Shown: in pieces, positions 45,987-54,229 of the stretch
Layout of the letters: every line of letters starts with the position of its first letter
Numbering within the stretch: the stretch's first letter is position 1
From: Methylobacterium sp. Leaf118
GTDB lineage: Bacteria > Pseudomonadota > Alphaproteobacteria > Rhizobiales > Beijerinckiaceae
Assembly (NCBI RefSeq): GCF_920984675.1
Contig: NZ_CAKLBV010000021.1
Span: 1-64,000 of the forward strand
DNA length: 64,000 nt
Reading direction: 5' to 3'
Program-made: the position numbers and the translations under genes
The notes under the pieces: model-generated
Databases searched by the model: none
The model's input: the letters and a program-made list of their open reading frames with translations, nothing else
Told to the model about the DNA's origin: nothing

Positions 45987-47228
45987 ATGTCCGACGCCAG
46001 CCCGAACAAAGCCGTCAGGAAGGTCGTGCTCGCCTATTCGGGCGGGCTGGATACCTCGATTATCCTCAAGTGGCTGCAGACCACCTACGGCTGCGAGGTC
46101 GTCACCTTCACGGCCGATCTCGGCCAGGGCGAGGAGTTGGAGCCGGCCCGCCGCAAGGCCGAGCTCCTCGGGATCAAGCCGGAAAACATTTTTATCGAGG
46201 ATCTGCGCGAGGAATTCGTCCGCGATTACGTGTTCCCGATGTTCCGGGCCAACGCGGTCTACGAGGGCGTCTATCTGCTCGGCACCTCCATCGCCCGTCC
46301 GCTCATCGCCAAGAAGCAGATCGAGATCGCCGAACGGGTCGGGGCCGACGCGGTCTGCCACGGCGCCACCGGCAAGGGCAACGATCAGGTCCGGTTCGAA
46401 CTCGGCTACTACGCCCTCAAGCCCGACGTGACCGTGATCGCTCCCTGGCGCGAGTGGGACCTGCGCTCGCGCGAGCAGCTCATCGCCTTCGCCGAGGAGC
46501 ACCAGATCCCGATCGCCAAGGACAAGCGCGGCGAGAGCCCGTTCTCGGTCGATGCCAACCTCCTGCACGCCTCCTCGGAGGGCAAGGTGCTGGAGGACCC
46601 GGCGGTCGAGGTGCCAGACTACGTCTATTCCCGCACCCTCTCGCCTGAGGAGGCGCCCGATCAGCCGACGGTCGTCACCATCGGCTTCGAGCGGGGCGAC
46701 GCCGTCTCGATCGACGGGGAAGCGCTCTCGCCCGCGGCCCTGCTGGCCCGGCTCAACGAACTCGGCCGCGCCAACGGCATCGGGCGGCTCGACCTCGTCG
46801 AGAACCGCTTCGTCGGCATGAAGAGCCGCGGCATGTACGAGACGCCCGGCGGCACCATCCTGCTGCCGGCCCACCGGGCCATCGAGTCGATCACGCTGGA
46901 TCGCGGCGCGGCCCATCTCAAGGATCAGCTGATGCCGCAATACGCGGAGCTGATCTACAACGGCTTCTGGTTCTCCCCCGAGCGCGAGATGCTCCAGGCT
47001 TTGATCGACAAGAGCCAGGAGAAGGTCACCGGCACGGTGCAGCTCAAGCTCTACAAGGGCGGCGTCCACGTCATCGGCCGGACGAGCCCGCACTCCCTGT
47101 ACGATCAGGATCTCGTGACCTTCGAGGAAGGCGCCGTCGCCTACGATCACCGCGACGCGGCGGGCTTCATCAAGCTCAACGCCCTGCGCCTGCGGACCCT
47201 GGCGCAGCGCAAGAAGCGCGAGGGCTGA
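45987..47228 (+). CDS. argG: Argininosuccinate synthase
   Basis: 413 residues. It joins citrulline and aspartate with ATP in arginine synthesis. The nucleotide-binding PP-loop is [17 protein letters not shown]. Other conserved parts are [57 protein letters not shown] and [17 protein letters not shown]. The ATG at 45987 is preferred over an in-frame start 12 codons earlier that adds a Pro-rich leader. A 26-base perfect palindrome with a T-rich tail follows the stop. Confidence 0.97.
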   Translation: MSDASPNKAVRKVVLAYSGGLDTSIILKWLQTTYGCEVVTFTADLGQGEELEPARRKAELLGIKPENIFIEDLREEFVRDYVFPMFRANAVYEGVYLLGTSIARPLIAKKQIEIAERVGADAVCHGATGKGNDQVRFELGYYALKPDVTVIAPWREWDLRSREQLIAFAEEHQIPIAKDKRGESPFSVDANLLHASSEGKVLEDPAVEVPDYVYSRTLSPEEAPDQPTVVTIGFERGDAVSIDGEALSPAALLARLNELGRANGIGRLDLVENRFVGMKSRGMYETPGGTILLPAHRAIESITLDRGAAHLKDQLMPQYAELIYNGFWFSPEREMLQALIDKSQEKVTGTVQLKLYKGGVHVIGRTSPHSLYDQDLVTFEEGAVAYDHRDAAGFIKLNALRLRTLAQRKKREG

Positions 47229-47279
47229 CGGCCCTGCCGGCGCCGCGGGCGAAGCGGCGCCGAGAGAGCGACAGCCCGA

Positions 47280-47311
47280 GGGGCCGGCACCCGGGTGCCG
47301 GCCCCTTCTTT
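47280..47311 (+). terminator. Terminator of argG, possibly bidirectional
   Basis: Perfect 13-bp stem: GGGGCCGGCACCC directly followed by its reverse complement (47280-47305), then TTCTTT. It is 51 bases after argG and directly next to the end of a convergent small gene (47314), so it may serve both. Confidence 0.88.
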
Positions 47312-47313
47312 CG

Positions 47314-47610
47314 TTACCAGCGGTGATGCCAGCCGGCGTGACGCCACCCCCAGGGGCGGTGGCCCCAGCCCCCGGGACGGTGCCAGCCCGCGTGGCGCCA
47401 GCCCCACGGACGGCGCCCGCCGTAGCCGTGGACGACCGGCCGGGCGAGATAGACCGGACGGGAGGCGTAGGGCCGCCAGCTCGGCTTGCACCCGCCGTCA
47501 TAGCCTCGGTGGAAGCCCGGTCCGCAGCCCTGAGCCGCCTCAGCCACACCCGCCGTTCCGGCCAGGGTGCCCAGTGCGAGGAGAGCGGCGCCGACGAATT
47601 CCAATCGCAT
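47314..47610 (-). CDS. Secreted GCG_CRPN-type small protein, His/Trp/Gly-rich
   Basis: 98 residues. A signal peptide (about 1-25, ending AEA-AQ) is followed by GCGPGFHRGYDGGCKPSW, which matches the CGPGxHRGxxGGCxPN prefix of a small family common in Rhizobiales. The tail has repeated units of the type RPWGWRHAGWH, rich in Arg, His, Trp and Gly, which might bind metal or nucleic acid. Function unknown. It ends three bases from the argG terminator palindrome. Confidence 0.78.
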   Translation of the reverse strand: MRLEFVGAALLALGTLAGTAGVAEAAQGCGPGFHRGYDGGCKPSWRPYASRPVYLARPVVHGYGGRRPWGWRHAGWHRPGGWGHRPWGWRHAGWHHRW

Positions 47611-47872
47611 CTTCTTCGTCCATGCCGAAGATCCTCAAAAAGCCGGAGCGAACGCGGATCGTTGCAAGATGACGAAGTTTTAATGCTCGACAGCCAAGGT
47701 GAGGCTTCAATCCGGATGCCGACGATCGGTATAGCTGTACTGAAAACCTCCAGACAGTCCATACCGGTACGGTCCGCACGCGGCCGGGCCTGTGGCGCCA
47801 GCGCCTCGGCCGCCGCCGCGCCGTGGTGCCGGCGGGCGGACAGCGATGGAGGTCGGGGAGCGCCGTCTCGGC

Positions 47873-48532
47873 TCAGGCCGGCTGCCAGCCCGCCGCGCCC
47901 AGGCGAAAGAAGCCCGGCCCGAGATCGGCGTAGCGCAGGAAGATCTGCATCGCCGGCTGCATCTCGCGGTGGAGCCGCATCAGGCGCTCCTCCTCAGCAT
48001 CGCTCAGGATCGCCCGGCCGTCCGCATCCTTCGGCGGCGGCTCGCCGAGATGGGCCGCCATCTCGACCGTGTACCAGGTCATCTGGCCGTAGGGCCGTTT
48101 CGGATCGACGGCCGGCACGCCCTCATCCTCGTTCCATTCGAGGCTGAGGCGGGGCAGGAGCCGCAGGTGCTCCTCCGTGATCTCGAAGGTGATGTGCTCG
48201 GGGGTCTCGCCGGTAGCGTCGTCGCGGAACACGTCGAAGGTGCCGGACGGTTCGAGCTTGGCCAGGGGGTTGTGGTACTGGTAGCGCCCGGGCTTGAGCA
48301 CCGCGCTCTGCAGGAACACCGCGAGGGCGTCGCCGAGGGCGCGGTGTTCCTCTTCGGTCCCTTCGTCGTCGCCGGTGACGTTGGCGATGTCGTCGTCCCG
48401 GTCCGGACTGCCATAGGGGGCGTCCGGATGGATCATCGGCGCACCGGCCTCGGTGCCGTTCCAGGCGACCACCATCCGACGGATCAGCGCGATGCGCTCC
48501 AGCGTCAGCTCGAAGGGGGTCGGGTCGCTCAT
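47873..48532 (-). CDS. Hypothetical protein with two internal copies of one domain
   Basis: 219 residues, acidic, no signal peptide or membrane segment. The two halves look like copies. Residues about 18-88 (RMVVAWNGTEAGAPMIHPDAPYG ... EEHRALGDALAVFLQSAVLKPGRY) align with about 128-210 (RLSLEWNEDEGVPAVDPKRPYG ... EERLMRLHREMQPAMQIFLRYADLGPG). Shared marks are W-N, G-P-x-(I/V)-(H/D)-P-x-x-PYG, a Glu-rich helix and L-x-P/G-x-x-(Y/F). I recognise no named family. It sits 77 bases downstream of gph on the same strand. Confidence 0.75.
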   Translation of the reverse strand: MSDPTPFELTLERIALIRRMVVAWNGTEAGAPMIHPDAPYGSPDRDDDIANVTGDDEGTEEEHRALGDALAVFLQSAVLKPGRYQYHNPLAKLEPSGTFDVFRDDATGETPEHITFEITEEHLRLLPRLSLEWNEDEGVPAVDPKRPYGQMTWYTVEMAAHLGEPPPKDADGRAILSDAEEERLMRLHREMQPAMQIFLRYADLGPGFFRLGAAGWQPA

Positions 48533-48609
48533 CCAGTCCTCTCGCGGTCGACCGGGCGTCCCGGTCGCGGCTCAGTGGCCCACGCGCCGGCCCGGCGCAA
48601 GCGCGAGAT

Positions 48610-49320
48610 TCAGGCGGCCGGCTTCACGGCGACGCGGGGAAAGGCGTGCGGCACGAGGGCCGCCACCGCCTCCCACAATTCGTCGAAATGGTCGATCACC
48701 CAGTCGGGTCCGAGGTCGCGCATCGGCACCGGCGTGTAGCCGAAGGTGACGCCGACCACCGGGATGCCGGCGGCCTTCGCGGCGGCCACGTCGGCCCGGG
48801 AATCGCCGACCATCACGGCGCGGGACGGGTCGCCCCCGGCGCGGGCGATCGTCGCGGTGATGTGGCGCGGATCGGGTTTGGAGAACGCGAAGGTGTCCTT
48901 GCCGACGATGACGGGGAAGCGCCGCCGCACGCCGAGGGCCTCGAGCAGCGCCACCGCGTGGGATTCGACCTTGTTGGTGCAGACCGCGAGGCGGAAGCCC
49001 TCGGCCTCCAGCCGGTCGAGGGCCGCGACGGCGCCGGGAAAGAGGTGGGAATGGTCGGTCAGGTGGGCGCCGTAATGGTCCAGGAAGTCGTCGAACAGGG
49101 TTTCCAGATGCTCCGGCGACAGCGGGGCCCCCGCGGCGGCGAAGCCCCGCTGGATCAGCGCACGGGCCCCCGCGCCCAGGAGGTCGCGGGCCTGATCCAG
49201 CGGCAGGGGCGCATGGCCCTCGCGCGCCAGGATGACGTTGAGGGTGCCGATCAGGTCGCCCGCGGTCTCGGCGAGGGTGCCGTCGAGATCGAATACGGCG
49301 ATGGGGGGAAGAACAGTCAT
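48610..49320 (-). CDS. gph: Phosphoglycolate phosphatase
   Basis: 236-residue HAD-IA enzyme removing phosphate from 2-phosphoglycolate, formed by DNA repair or by Rubisco oxygenation. All motifs are present: VFDLDGTLAETAGDL, CTNKVESHAV, FAFSKPDPRHI and MVGDSRADVAAAKAAG, with the helical cap between. The sequence GVTFGYTPVPMRDLGPDWVIDHFDEL is typical of Gph near the C terminus. The ATG at 49320 fits the family better than the one seven codons upstream. Likely cotranscribed with the duplicated-domain protein. Confidence 0.93.
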   Translation of the reverse strand: MTVLPPIAVFDLDGTLAETAGDLIGTLNVILAREGHAPLPLDQARDLLGAGARALIQRGFAAAGAPLSPEHLETLFDDFLDHYGAHLTDHSHLFPGAVAALDRLEAEGFRLAVCTNKVESHAVALLEALGVRRRFPVIVGKDTFAFSKPDPRHITATIARAGGDPSRAVMVGDSRADVAAAKAAGIPVVGVTFGYTPVPMRDLGPDWVIDHFDELWEAVAALVPHAFPRVAVKPAA

Positions 49321-49553
49321 CGGCGTCCCGGATCGGAGCAATTGTCAAGCTGGCTAGCGGTCGTCTCCGAGACGATCAACCCCGGCGGTTGACCGAGCGT
49401 TAGCGCGCGGCCCGCTGTTGCTTTCGTGCCGGGCTGGAAAAACCCGCCTCTGCCCAAGCTCTGCCATGGACGGGGCGCTTGATCGCGCCGCGACGATCCC
49501 CGACACGAGTCGACTTCTCCCCGCTTTCCCCGTTGCTCACCCCGCGCGCCCCG

Positions 49554-50072
49554 ATGAGATCGATGCCGAGCCTGATCCCGGTCTTCTCCCTCGCCCGCCT
49601 GTCGGGCCTCGCCCTCCTGGCAGTTCTCGCCTTCGCTCCCGGCGGCGCCCGCGCGGAGGGGGCGTACGAGTTCGTCGCGGCGCCCGCCGTCGATCTCAAC
49701 CGGATCTACCGAATCGACCGGGCCACCGGCGAGGTCACCTCCTGCCAATACGGCCTGCGCGACGACAGCGTCGGCGTCACCCTCTGCTTCGCCGCGGGCG
49801 AGGGCGCCGGGCCGCAGAATCCGGGCGCCTACGGGCTGATCGCCTCCCGGCACGCCCGCGAATCGGGCATCTACCGGATCAACCATCGCACCGGCGCAAT
49901 GAGCGCCTGCTACGTCCAGATCCGCCAGGAGCTCGTCGTCTGCACCGAGCAGGCCGGCCCGCCGCCCGCCGGTACCGCGAGCGGCGCGGGCGCCGCCGCC
50001 ACCGGCCCCGCGCCCGGCCGGGCCGGCCCCAGCGCCACCCCGCCGCAGGGCGGCCCGGGCGCGCGGCCCTGA
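49554..50072 (+). CDS. Hypothetical secreted protein with two YRIxxxTG motifs
   Basis: 172 residues with a signal peptide (about 1-33, cleavage near ARA-EG). The mature part has two related motifs, RIYRIDRATGEVTSCQYGL with a following VTLCF, and GIYRINHRTGAMSACYVQ with a following LVVCTE, each with a Cys pair 12-15 residues apart. The last third is a Gly/Ala/Pro-rich tail. No family recognised. The start at 49554 is chosen for the signal peptide; an ATG nine bases later is equally possible. It precedes rpiA by about 120 bases. Confidence 0.65.
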   Translation: MRSMPSLIPVFSLARLSGLALLAVLAFAPGGARAEGAYEFVAAPAVDLNRIYRIDRATGEVTSCQYGLRDDSVGVTLCFAAGEGAGPQNPGAYGLIASRHARESGIYRINHRTGAMSACYVQIRQELVVCTEQAGPPPAGTASGAGAAATGPAPGRAGPSATPPQGGPGARP

Positions 50073-50192
50073 ACGGCCCCGCCGGGGCCCGCTCCGACTT
50101 TCGCAGCGGCGACGCGGCGTGCTAGGGGCCTGCCCGTCCTTCGCGCGAGCCGGTGCGATGCAGCCGATGAACCCGATCCCGGAGACCCTGAC

Positions 50193-50906
50193 GTGAGCGG
50201 ACCGGACCTGCGTCGGGCGGCAGCCGCCCGTGCCCTCACGTTGGTCGAGCCCGGCATGCGGCTCGGCATCGGCACGGGCTCGACCGCGGCCGCCTTCATC
50301 CTGCTGCTCGGGGAACGGGTCCGGGCGGGCCTCGACATCGTCGGCGTGCCGACCTCGGAGGCGACGCGGATCGCCTGCGAGCGCGAGGGCATCCGCCTCG
50401 CGACCCTCGACGAGTTGCCCGAACTCGACCTGACCATCGACGGCACCGACGAGGTCGACGGGCAGCTGCGGCTGATCAAGGGCGGCGGCGCCGCGCTGTT
50501 GCGCGAGAAGATCGTCGCGATGGCGAGCCGGCGCATGGTGGTGATCGCCGACGCGGCCAAGCGCGTCGAGACGCTCGGCGCCTTCCCGCTCCCGATCGAG
50601 GTCAACCGTTTCGGCCTCGGCGCGACCTGGCGCGCGGTCGAGACCGCGCTGGCCGAAAGCGGCTGCGCCGGCCGCTCCCTCACCCGCCGGCGCGACGCGG
50701 CGGGCGCGCCCCTTGTCACCGATGGCGGCCACGCTCTCCTCGACGCCCATCTCGGAGCCATCCCCGATCCGGAAGGCCTCTCGGCCCGACTCTGGGCGGT
50801 GCCCGGCGTGGTCGAGCACGGCCTGTTCCTCGGCATCGCCGGAGCGGCGATCCTCGCCGAGGCCCGGGGCGAGGAGGCCGTCGTCACCGTCCTCGGCGCC
50901 CTGTAA
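50193..50906 (+). CDS. rpiA: Ribose-5-phosphate isomerase A
   Basis: 237 residues. It interconverts ribose 5-phosphate and ribulose 5-phosphate in the pentose phosphate route and, in serine-cycle or Calvin-cycle organisms, in sugar regeneration. Conserved motifs are [23 protein letters not shown] (catalytic Asp), [16 protein letters not shown], and DGGHALLD near the C terminus. The GTG at 50193 follows GGAGACCCTGAC. It is followed by a small tandem repeat and a DUF2059 gene on the same strand. Confidence 0.97.
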   Translation: MSGPDLRRAAAARALTLVEPGMRLGIGTGSTAAAFILLLGERVRAGLDIVGVPTSEATRIACEREGIRLATLDELPELDLTIDGTDEVDGQLRLIKGGGAALLREKIVAMASRRMVVIADAAKRVETLGAFPLPIEVNRFGLGATWRAVETALAESGCAGRSLTRRRDAAGAPLVTDGGHALLDAHLGAIPDPEGLSARLWAVPGVVEHGLFLGIAGAAILAEARGEEAVVTVLGAL

Positions 50907-50919
50907 CGCCCGCCCAACG

Positions 50920-50982
50920 CCCTTCGCCCAACGCCCGTCGCTTAGGCCCTTCGCCAAACCCTTCGCCAAATCCTTCGCACAG
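50920..50982 (+). repeat. Short degenerate tandem repeat, period 12
   Basis: CCCTTCGCC at 50920, 50947 and 50959 and a diverged unit at 50971; the last three are spaced 12 bases apart as CCCTTCGCCAAA-like units. It lies in the spacer between rpiA and the DUF2059 gene. Too short and degenerate for CRISPR. Confidence 0.6.
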
Positions 50983-51002
50983 CCCCTCGGAGCCCGTTCC
51001 CC

Positions 51003-51581
51003 ATGCTGCCCCGTCTCGCCGTGCTCGCCGGCCTCCTCCTCGCGGCGGCCGCGCCGCAGAGCGCCCTCGCGCAAGCCCCGAAGCCCGGCACGCCGGCTCC
51101 CGCGCAAAAGCCGACCGCCAAGCCCGGCACGCCCGCACCGCAGGCGCCGGCCGAGCCCACCATCACGCCCTCCCATCTCGCGCTCGCCCGGGAAGTGATG
51201 CTGAGTTCGGGCATCGGCCGCTCGTTCGACACGATCATGCCGGCCATGGCCGACCAGATCCGCAAGAACGCGGTGACGCGGCCCGATCTCGCCAAGGACC
51301 TCGACGAGGTGCTCAAGAGCCTGGAGCCCGAGATGGCGCTCCAGAAGAACCGCCTGATCGAGGTCGCCTCGCGGATCTACGCCAAGCGCCTGAGCGAGGC
51401 CGAGCTCAACGAGGTCGTCGTCTTCTTCCGCTCGCCCGCGGGCCAGCGCTACGTCGAGACCCAGCCCCAGGTGCTCGACGACATGGTCGGCGCCATGCAG
51501 GACTGGACCCAGGAGGTCTCCGAATACATCATGGTCCGCACGCGGGCCGAGATGGGCAAGCGCGGCCACTCCCTCCAGTGA
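51003..51581 (+). CDS. DUF2059 domain-containing secreted protein
   Basis: 192 residues: signal peptide (about 1-23, ending ALA-QA), a Pro/Ala/Lys linker of KPGTPAP repeats to about residue 53, then an all-helical DUF2059 domain (REVMLSSGIGRSFDTIMPAMADQI, LAKDLDEVLKSLEPEM, RLSEAELNEVVVFFRSPAGQRY). The role is unknown; it is a common periplasmic alphaproteobacterial protein. Its stop overlaps the start of the next gene as GTGA, so both are coupled. Confidence 0.92.
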   Translation: MLPRLAVLAGLLLAAAAPQSALAQAPKPGTPAPAQKPTAKPGTPAPQAPAEPTITPSHLALAREVMLSSGIGRSFDTIMPAMADQIRKNAVTRPDLAKDLDEVLKSLEPEMALQKNRLIEVASRIYAKRLSEAELNEVVVFFRSPAGQRYVETQPQVLDDMVGAMQDWTQEVSEYIMVRTRAEMGKRGHSLQ

Positions 51582-52843
51582 GCGCGCGGCGGGCACGGGC
51601 GGCGGCGCGCTTCGACGCGGCCGGAACGGTCGCGCTGGCGCTGGTCCCGCCGGCGATGGCCCTCGCCAACCGGTCGAGCCCGCTGGTGATCGCAATCGCG
51701 GCGCTGCTGTTCCTCGCGGGCGCCGTGACCGAGCGCGGAACCGGGGCGGCCGGCGCCCTGCTGCGCCCGCTGACCACGCCCCTCGGCGCGGCCGGGCTCG
51801 CCTTCCTCGGCTGGTGCCTCGTCTCCTTCGCCTGGAGCCCGTTCCCGGCCCTGTCCGGTCAGGTTTTGTCGGAATTCGCGGTGACCGTGGCCGGGGCCTA
51901 CGGGGTCGCCCGCCTCGCCCCCGCCCGGATGCCGGCCTGGGGGCCGCCCCTCGCCGCGGGCCTGCTCGCGGGCGCCTGCCTCTTCATCATGGCGAGCCTC
52001 GCCCTCGACCTCGCGCCGCAGCAGGCCCTGGGGCAGCGCACCGCCCTCTACATGTTCAACCGGTCGCTGCTGACCGTGGTGCTGATCGCCGGGCCCCTCG
52101 CCGCCGTGCTGGCCCTGCGGGGCCAGCGCCTCGCCGCCCTGGCGCTCCTCGGGGTCTGCGCGGTGGCGATCCTGCGCTCGATCAGCGGCGCCGCCGCCCT
52201 GGGCCTCCTGGCCGGGCTCCTCCTGTTCCTGGTCGCGCGGCTGCTGCCGAAGCGCGTCGGCGTGTCGGTGGCGGGCGCGGTCCTGGCCCTCGCCTTCGCG
52301 CTCTCCCCGGTGGAGGGCGATCTCCTCCACCGCGTCATGCCTGAGGCGGCGCACGAGCGGCTGATCCAGAGTTCGTCGCGGGCCCGGGTCGCCATCGCCC
52401 AGAGCTTCGGGGCGGCGGTGCGGGCGGCGCCCTGGATCGGCTCCGGCTACGGCACCGGCGCGCGCTTCGCGGAGGTGCCGGCGGCCCAGTCCCTGGGGCC
52501 GGAGATGCACGTGATGCTGGGGGTGGGCCACCCGCATAACAGTTTCCTGCAGATCTGGTCCGAACTCGGCCTCGTCGGCGCGATCCTGGGCGCCCTGATC
52601 GGGTTTCTCGTCGTGCGGGCCGCCGCCGCCCTGCCGCGCCGGCAATGCGCCGTTGCGCTCGGGCTGCTCGGAACGGCGGTGGCGGTGATGTTCGTCGAGC
52701 ACGGGGCGTGGCAGGGCTGGTGGACCGCGGGCTGCGGCGCCGCCCTCGCATGGCTGAAGGTGGCCTGCACCCTGCGGCCCAGAGAAGCGGACCGTCCGGC
52801 CCCGGCCACGAGCCAGCCGAGCGTCAGCGGGAGTGTGCGATGA
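51578..52843 (+). CDS. O-antigen ligase/polymerase family membrane protein
   Basis: 421 residues with about ten to twelve hydrophobic helices. The periplasmic loop motif GHPHNSFLQIWSELGLVGA is the Wzy_C/O-antigen ligase signature, with His and Asn in the expected place. It may attach or polymerise surface polysaccharide; WaaL-type and Wzy-type functions cannot be told apart here. The GTG at 51578 overlaps the DUF2059 stop by four bases, and its end overlaps gor by four bases (ATGA). No glycosyltransferase genes are close. Confidence 0.87.
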   Translation: MSARRARAAARFDAAGTVALALVPPAMALANRSSPLVIAIAALLFLAGAVTERGTGAAGALLRPLTTPLGAAGLAFLGWCLVSFAWSPFPALSGQVLSEFAVTVAGAYGVARLAPARMPAWGPPLAAGLLAGACLFIMASLALDLAPQQALGQRTALYMFNRSLLTVVLIAGPLAAVLALRGQRLAALALLGVCAVAILRSISGAAALGLLAGLLLFLVARLLPKRVGVSVAGAVLALAFALSPVEGDLLHRVMPEAAHERLIQSSSRARVAIAQSFGAAVRAAPWIGSGYGTGARFAEVPAAQSLGPEMHVMLGVGHPHNSFLQIWSELGLVGAILGALIGFLVVRAAAALPRRQCAVALGLLGTAVAVMFVEHGAWQGWWTAGCGAALAWLKVACTLRPREADRPAPATSQPSVSGSVR

Positions 52844-54225
52844 GCGAGACCTTCGACGTCGACCTGTTCGTGATTGGCGGCGGCTCGGGCGGGGTGCGGG
52901 CGGCCCGCATCGCGGCCAGCCACGGCGCGCGGGTGATGCTGGCGGAAGAGTATCGCGTCGGCGGCACCTGCGTGATCCGCGGCTGCGTGCCCAAGAAGCT
53001 GATGGTCTATGCTGGCCGCTTCGCCGACGAGTTCGAGGATGCGGCCGGCTTCGGCTGGCGCCTGGAGCGCCCCCGCTTCGATTGGGCCGCGCTCAAGACC
53101 GCCCGCGACGCCGAGGTCGCCCGGCTGGAGGGCATCTACGGTCGCAATCTCGGCGCGGCCGGCGTCACCCTGGTGGCCGAGCGCGCCGTCATCGAGGACC
53201 CGCACACGGTCCGCCTCGTCGGCTCCGGCACGCGGGTGCGGGCGCGGGTCATCCTGATCGCCGTCGGGGCCAGCCCGGTGCGCGAGCCGCTGATCCCCGG
53301 GGCCGAACTCGCCATCGATTCGAACGGCGTGTTCGAACTGGAGACCCAGCCCGAGCGCATCCTCGTGGTGGGCGGCGGCTACATCGCCGTCGAGTTCGCG
53401 GGCGTGTTTGCCGCGCTGGGCTCGAAGACCACCCTGCTTCACCGGGGGCCGAGCCTGCTGCGCGGCTTCGATCCGGAGATCGCAGCGGCCCTCGGCGAGG
53501 CCTATGGCCAGCGGATGGACCTGCGCCTGGGATGCACCGTCGAGCGCCTGGAGCGGGACGGCGGCGCCATCCGGGCGACCCTCAGCGGCGGCGCGAGCCT
53601 GACCGTCGATGGCGTGCTGGTGGCGACCGGCCGGCGCCCGAACGTCGCGGGCCTCGGCCTCGAGGCGGTCGGCATCACCCTCGACGCGAGCGGAGCCATT
53701 CCCGTGGAGCCGGATTCGCGCACCTGCGTGCCGTCCATCTACGCCGTCGGGGATGTGACCGGCCGGGCCGCGCTGACGCCGGTGGCGATCCGCGAGGGCC
53801 ACGCCTTCGCCGACACGGTGTTCGGCGGCAAGCCCTGGTGCGTCGACCACCGGCTGATCGCCACCGCCGTGTTCTCGACGCCGGAGATCGGCGTGATCGG
53901 CCATAACGAGGACGTGGCCCGCGGCTGCTACGACGCTATCGACGTCTACAAGGCGAGCTTCCGCCCGATGAAGGCGACGCTCTCGGGCCGCGACGAACGC
54001 GTGATCATGAAGGTGATCGTGGAGCGGGCGAGCGACCGGGTGGTCGGCGTCCACGTGATGGGGCCGGATGCCGGCGAGATCATCCAGGCTGTCGGCATCG
54101 CGGTGACGATGGGCGCCACCAAGGCCGATTTCGACCGCACCATCGCCGTGCATCCGACGCTCGGCGAGGAGCTGGTGACCCTGCGCACGCCCTTCGTGGT
54201 GAAGCATCCGGCCGGGGTGGGGTAG
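52840..54225 (+). CDS. gor: Glutathione-disulfide reductase
   Basis: 461 residues. NADPH-dependent flavoprotein that keeps glutathione reduced. The FAD motif is FVIGGGSGGVRAARIAA. The redox disulfide Cys44-Cys49 lies in GGTCVIRGCVPKK. The NADPH-binding GGGYIAVEFAGVFAALGS and second FAD motif IYAVGDVTGRAALTPVAIREG are present, with the catalytic His-Glu pair in AVHPTLGEELVT near the C terminus. The ATG at 52840 overlaps the ligase-like gene by four bases. The AT-rich island begins just after its stop. Confidence 0.95.
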   Translation: MSETFDVDLFVIGGGSGGVRAARIAASHGARVMLAEEYRVGGTCVIRGCVPKKLMVYAGRFADEFEDAAGFGWRLERPRFDWAALKTARDAEVARLEGIYGRNLGAAGVTLVAERAVIEDPHTVRLVGSGTRVRARVILIAVGASPVREPLIPGAELAIDSNGVFELETQPERILVVGGGYIAVEFAGVFAALGSKTTLLHRGPSLLRGFDPEIAAALGEAYGQRMDLRLGCTVERLERDGGAIRATLSGGASLTVDGVLVATGRRPNVAGLGLEAVGITLDASGAIPVEPDSRTCVPSIYAVGDVTGRAALTPVAIREGHAFADTVFGGKPWCVDHRLIATAVFSTPEIGVIGHNEDVARGCYDAIDVYKASFRPMKATLSGRDERVIMKVIVERASDRVVGVHVMGPDAGEIIQAVGIAVTMGATKADFDRTIAVHPTLGEELVTLRTPFVVKHPAGVG

Positions 54226-54229
54226 GATT

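Noticed and set aside
50920-50982. CRISPR array
   Set aside because: Units are 9-12 bases, degenerate and without unique spacers.
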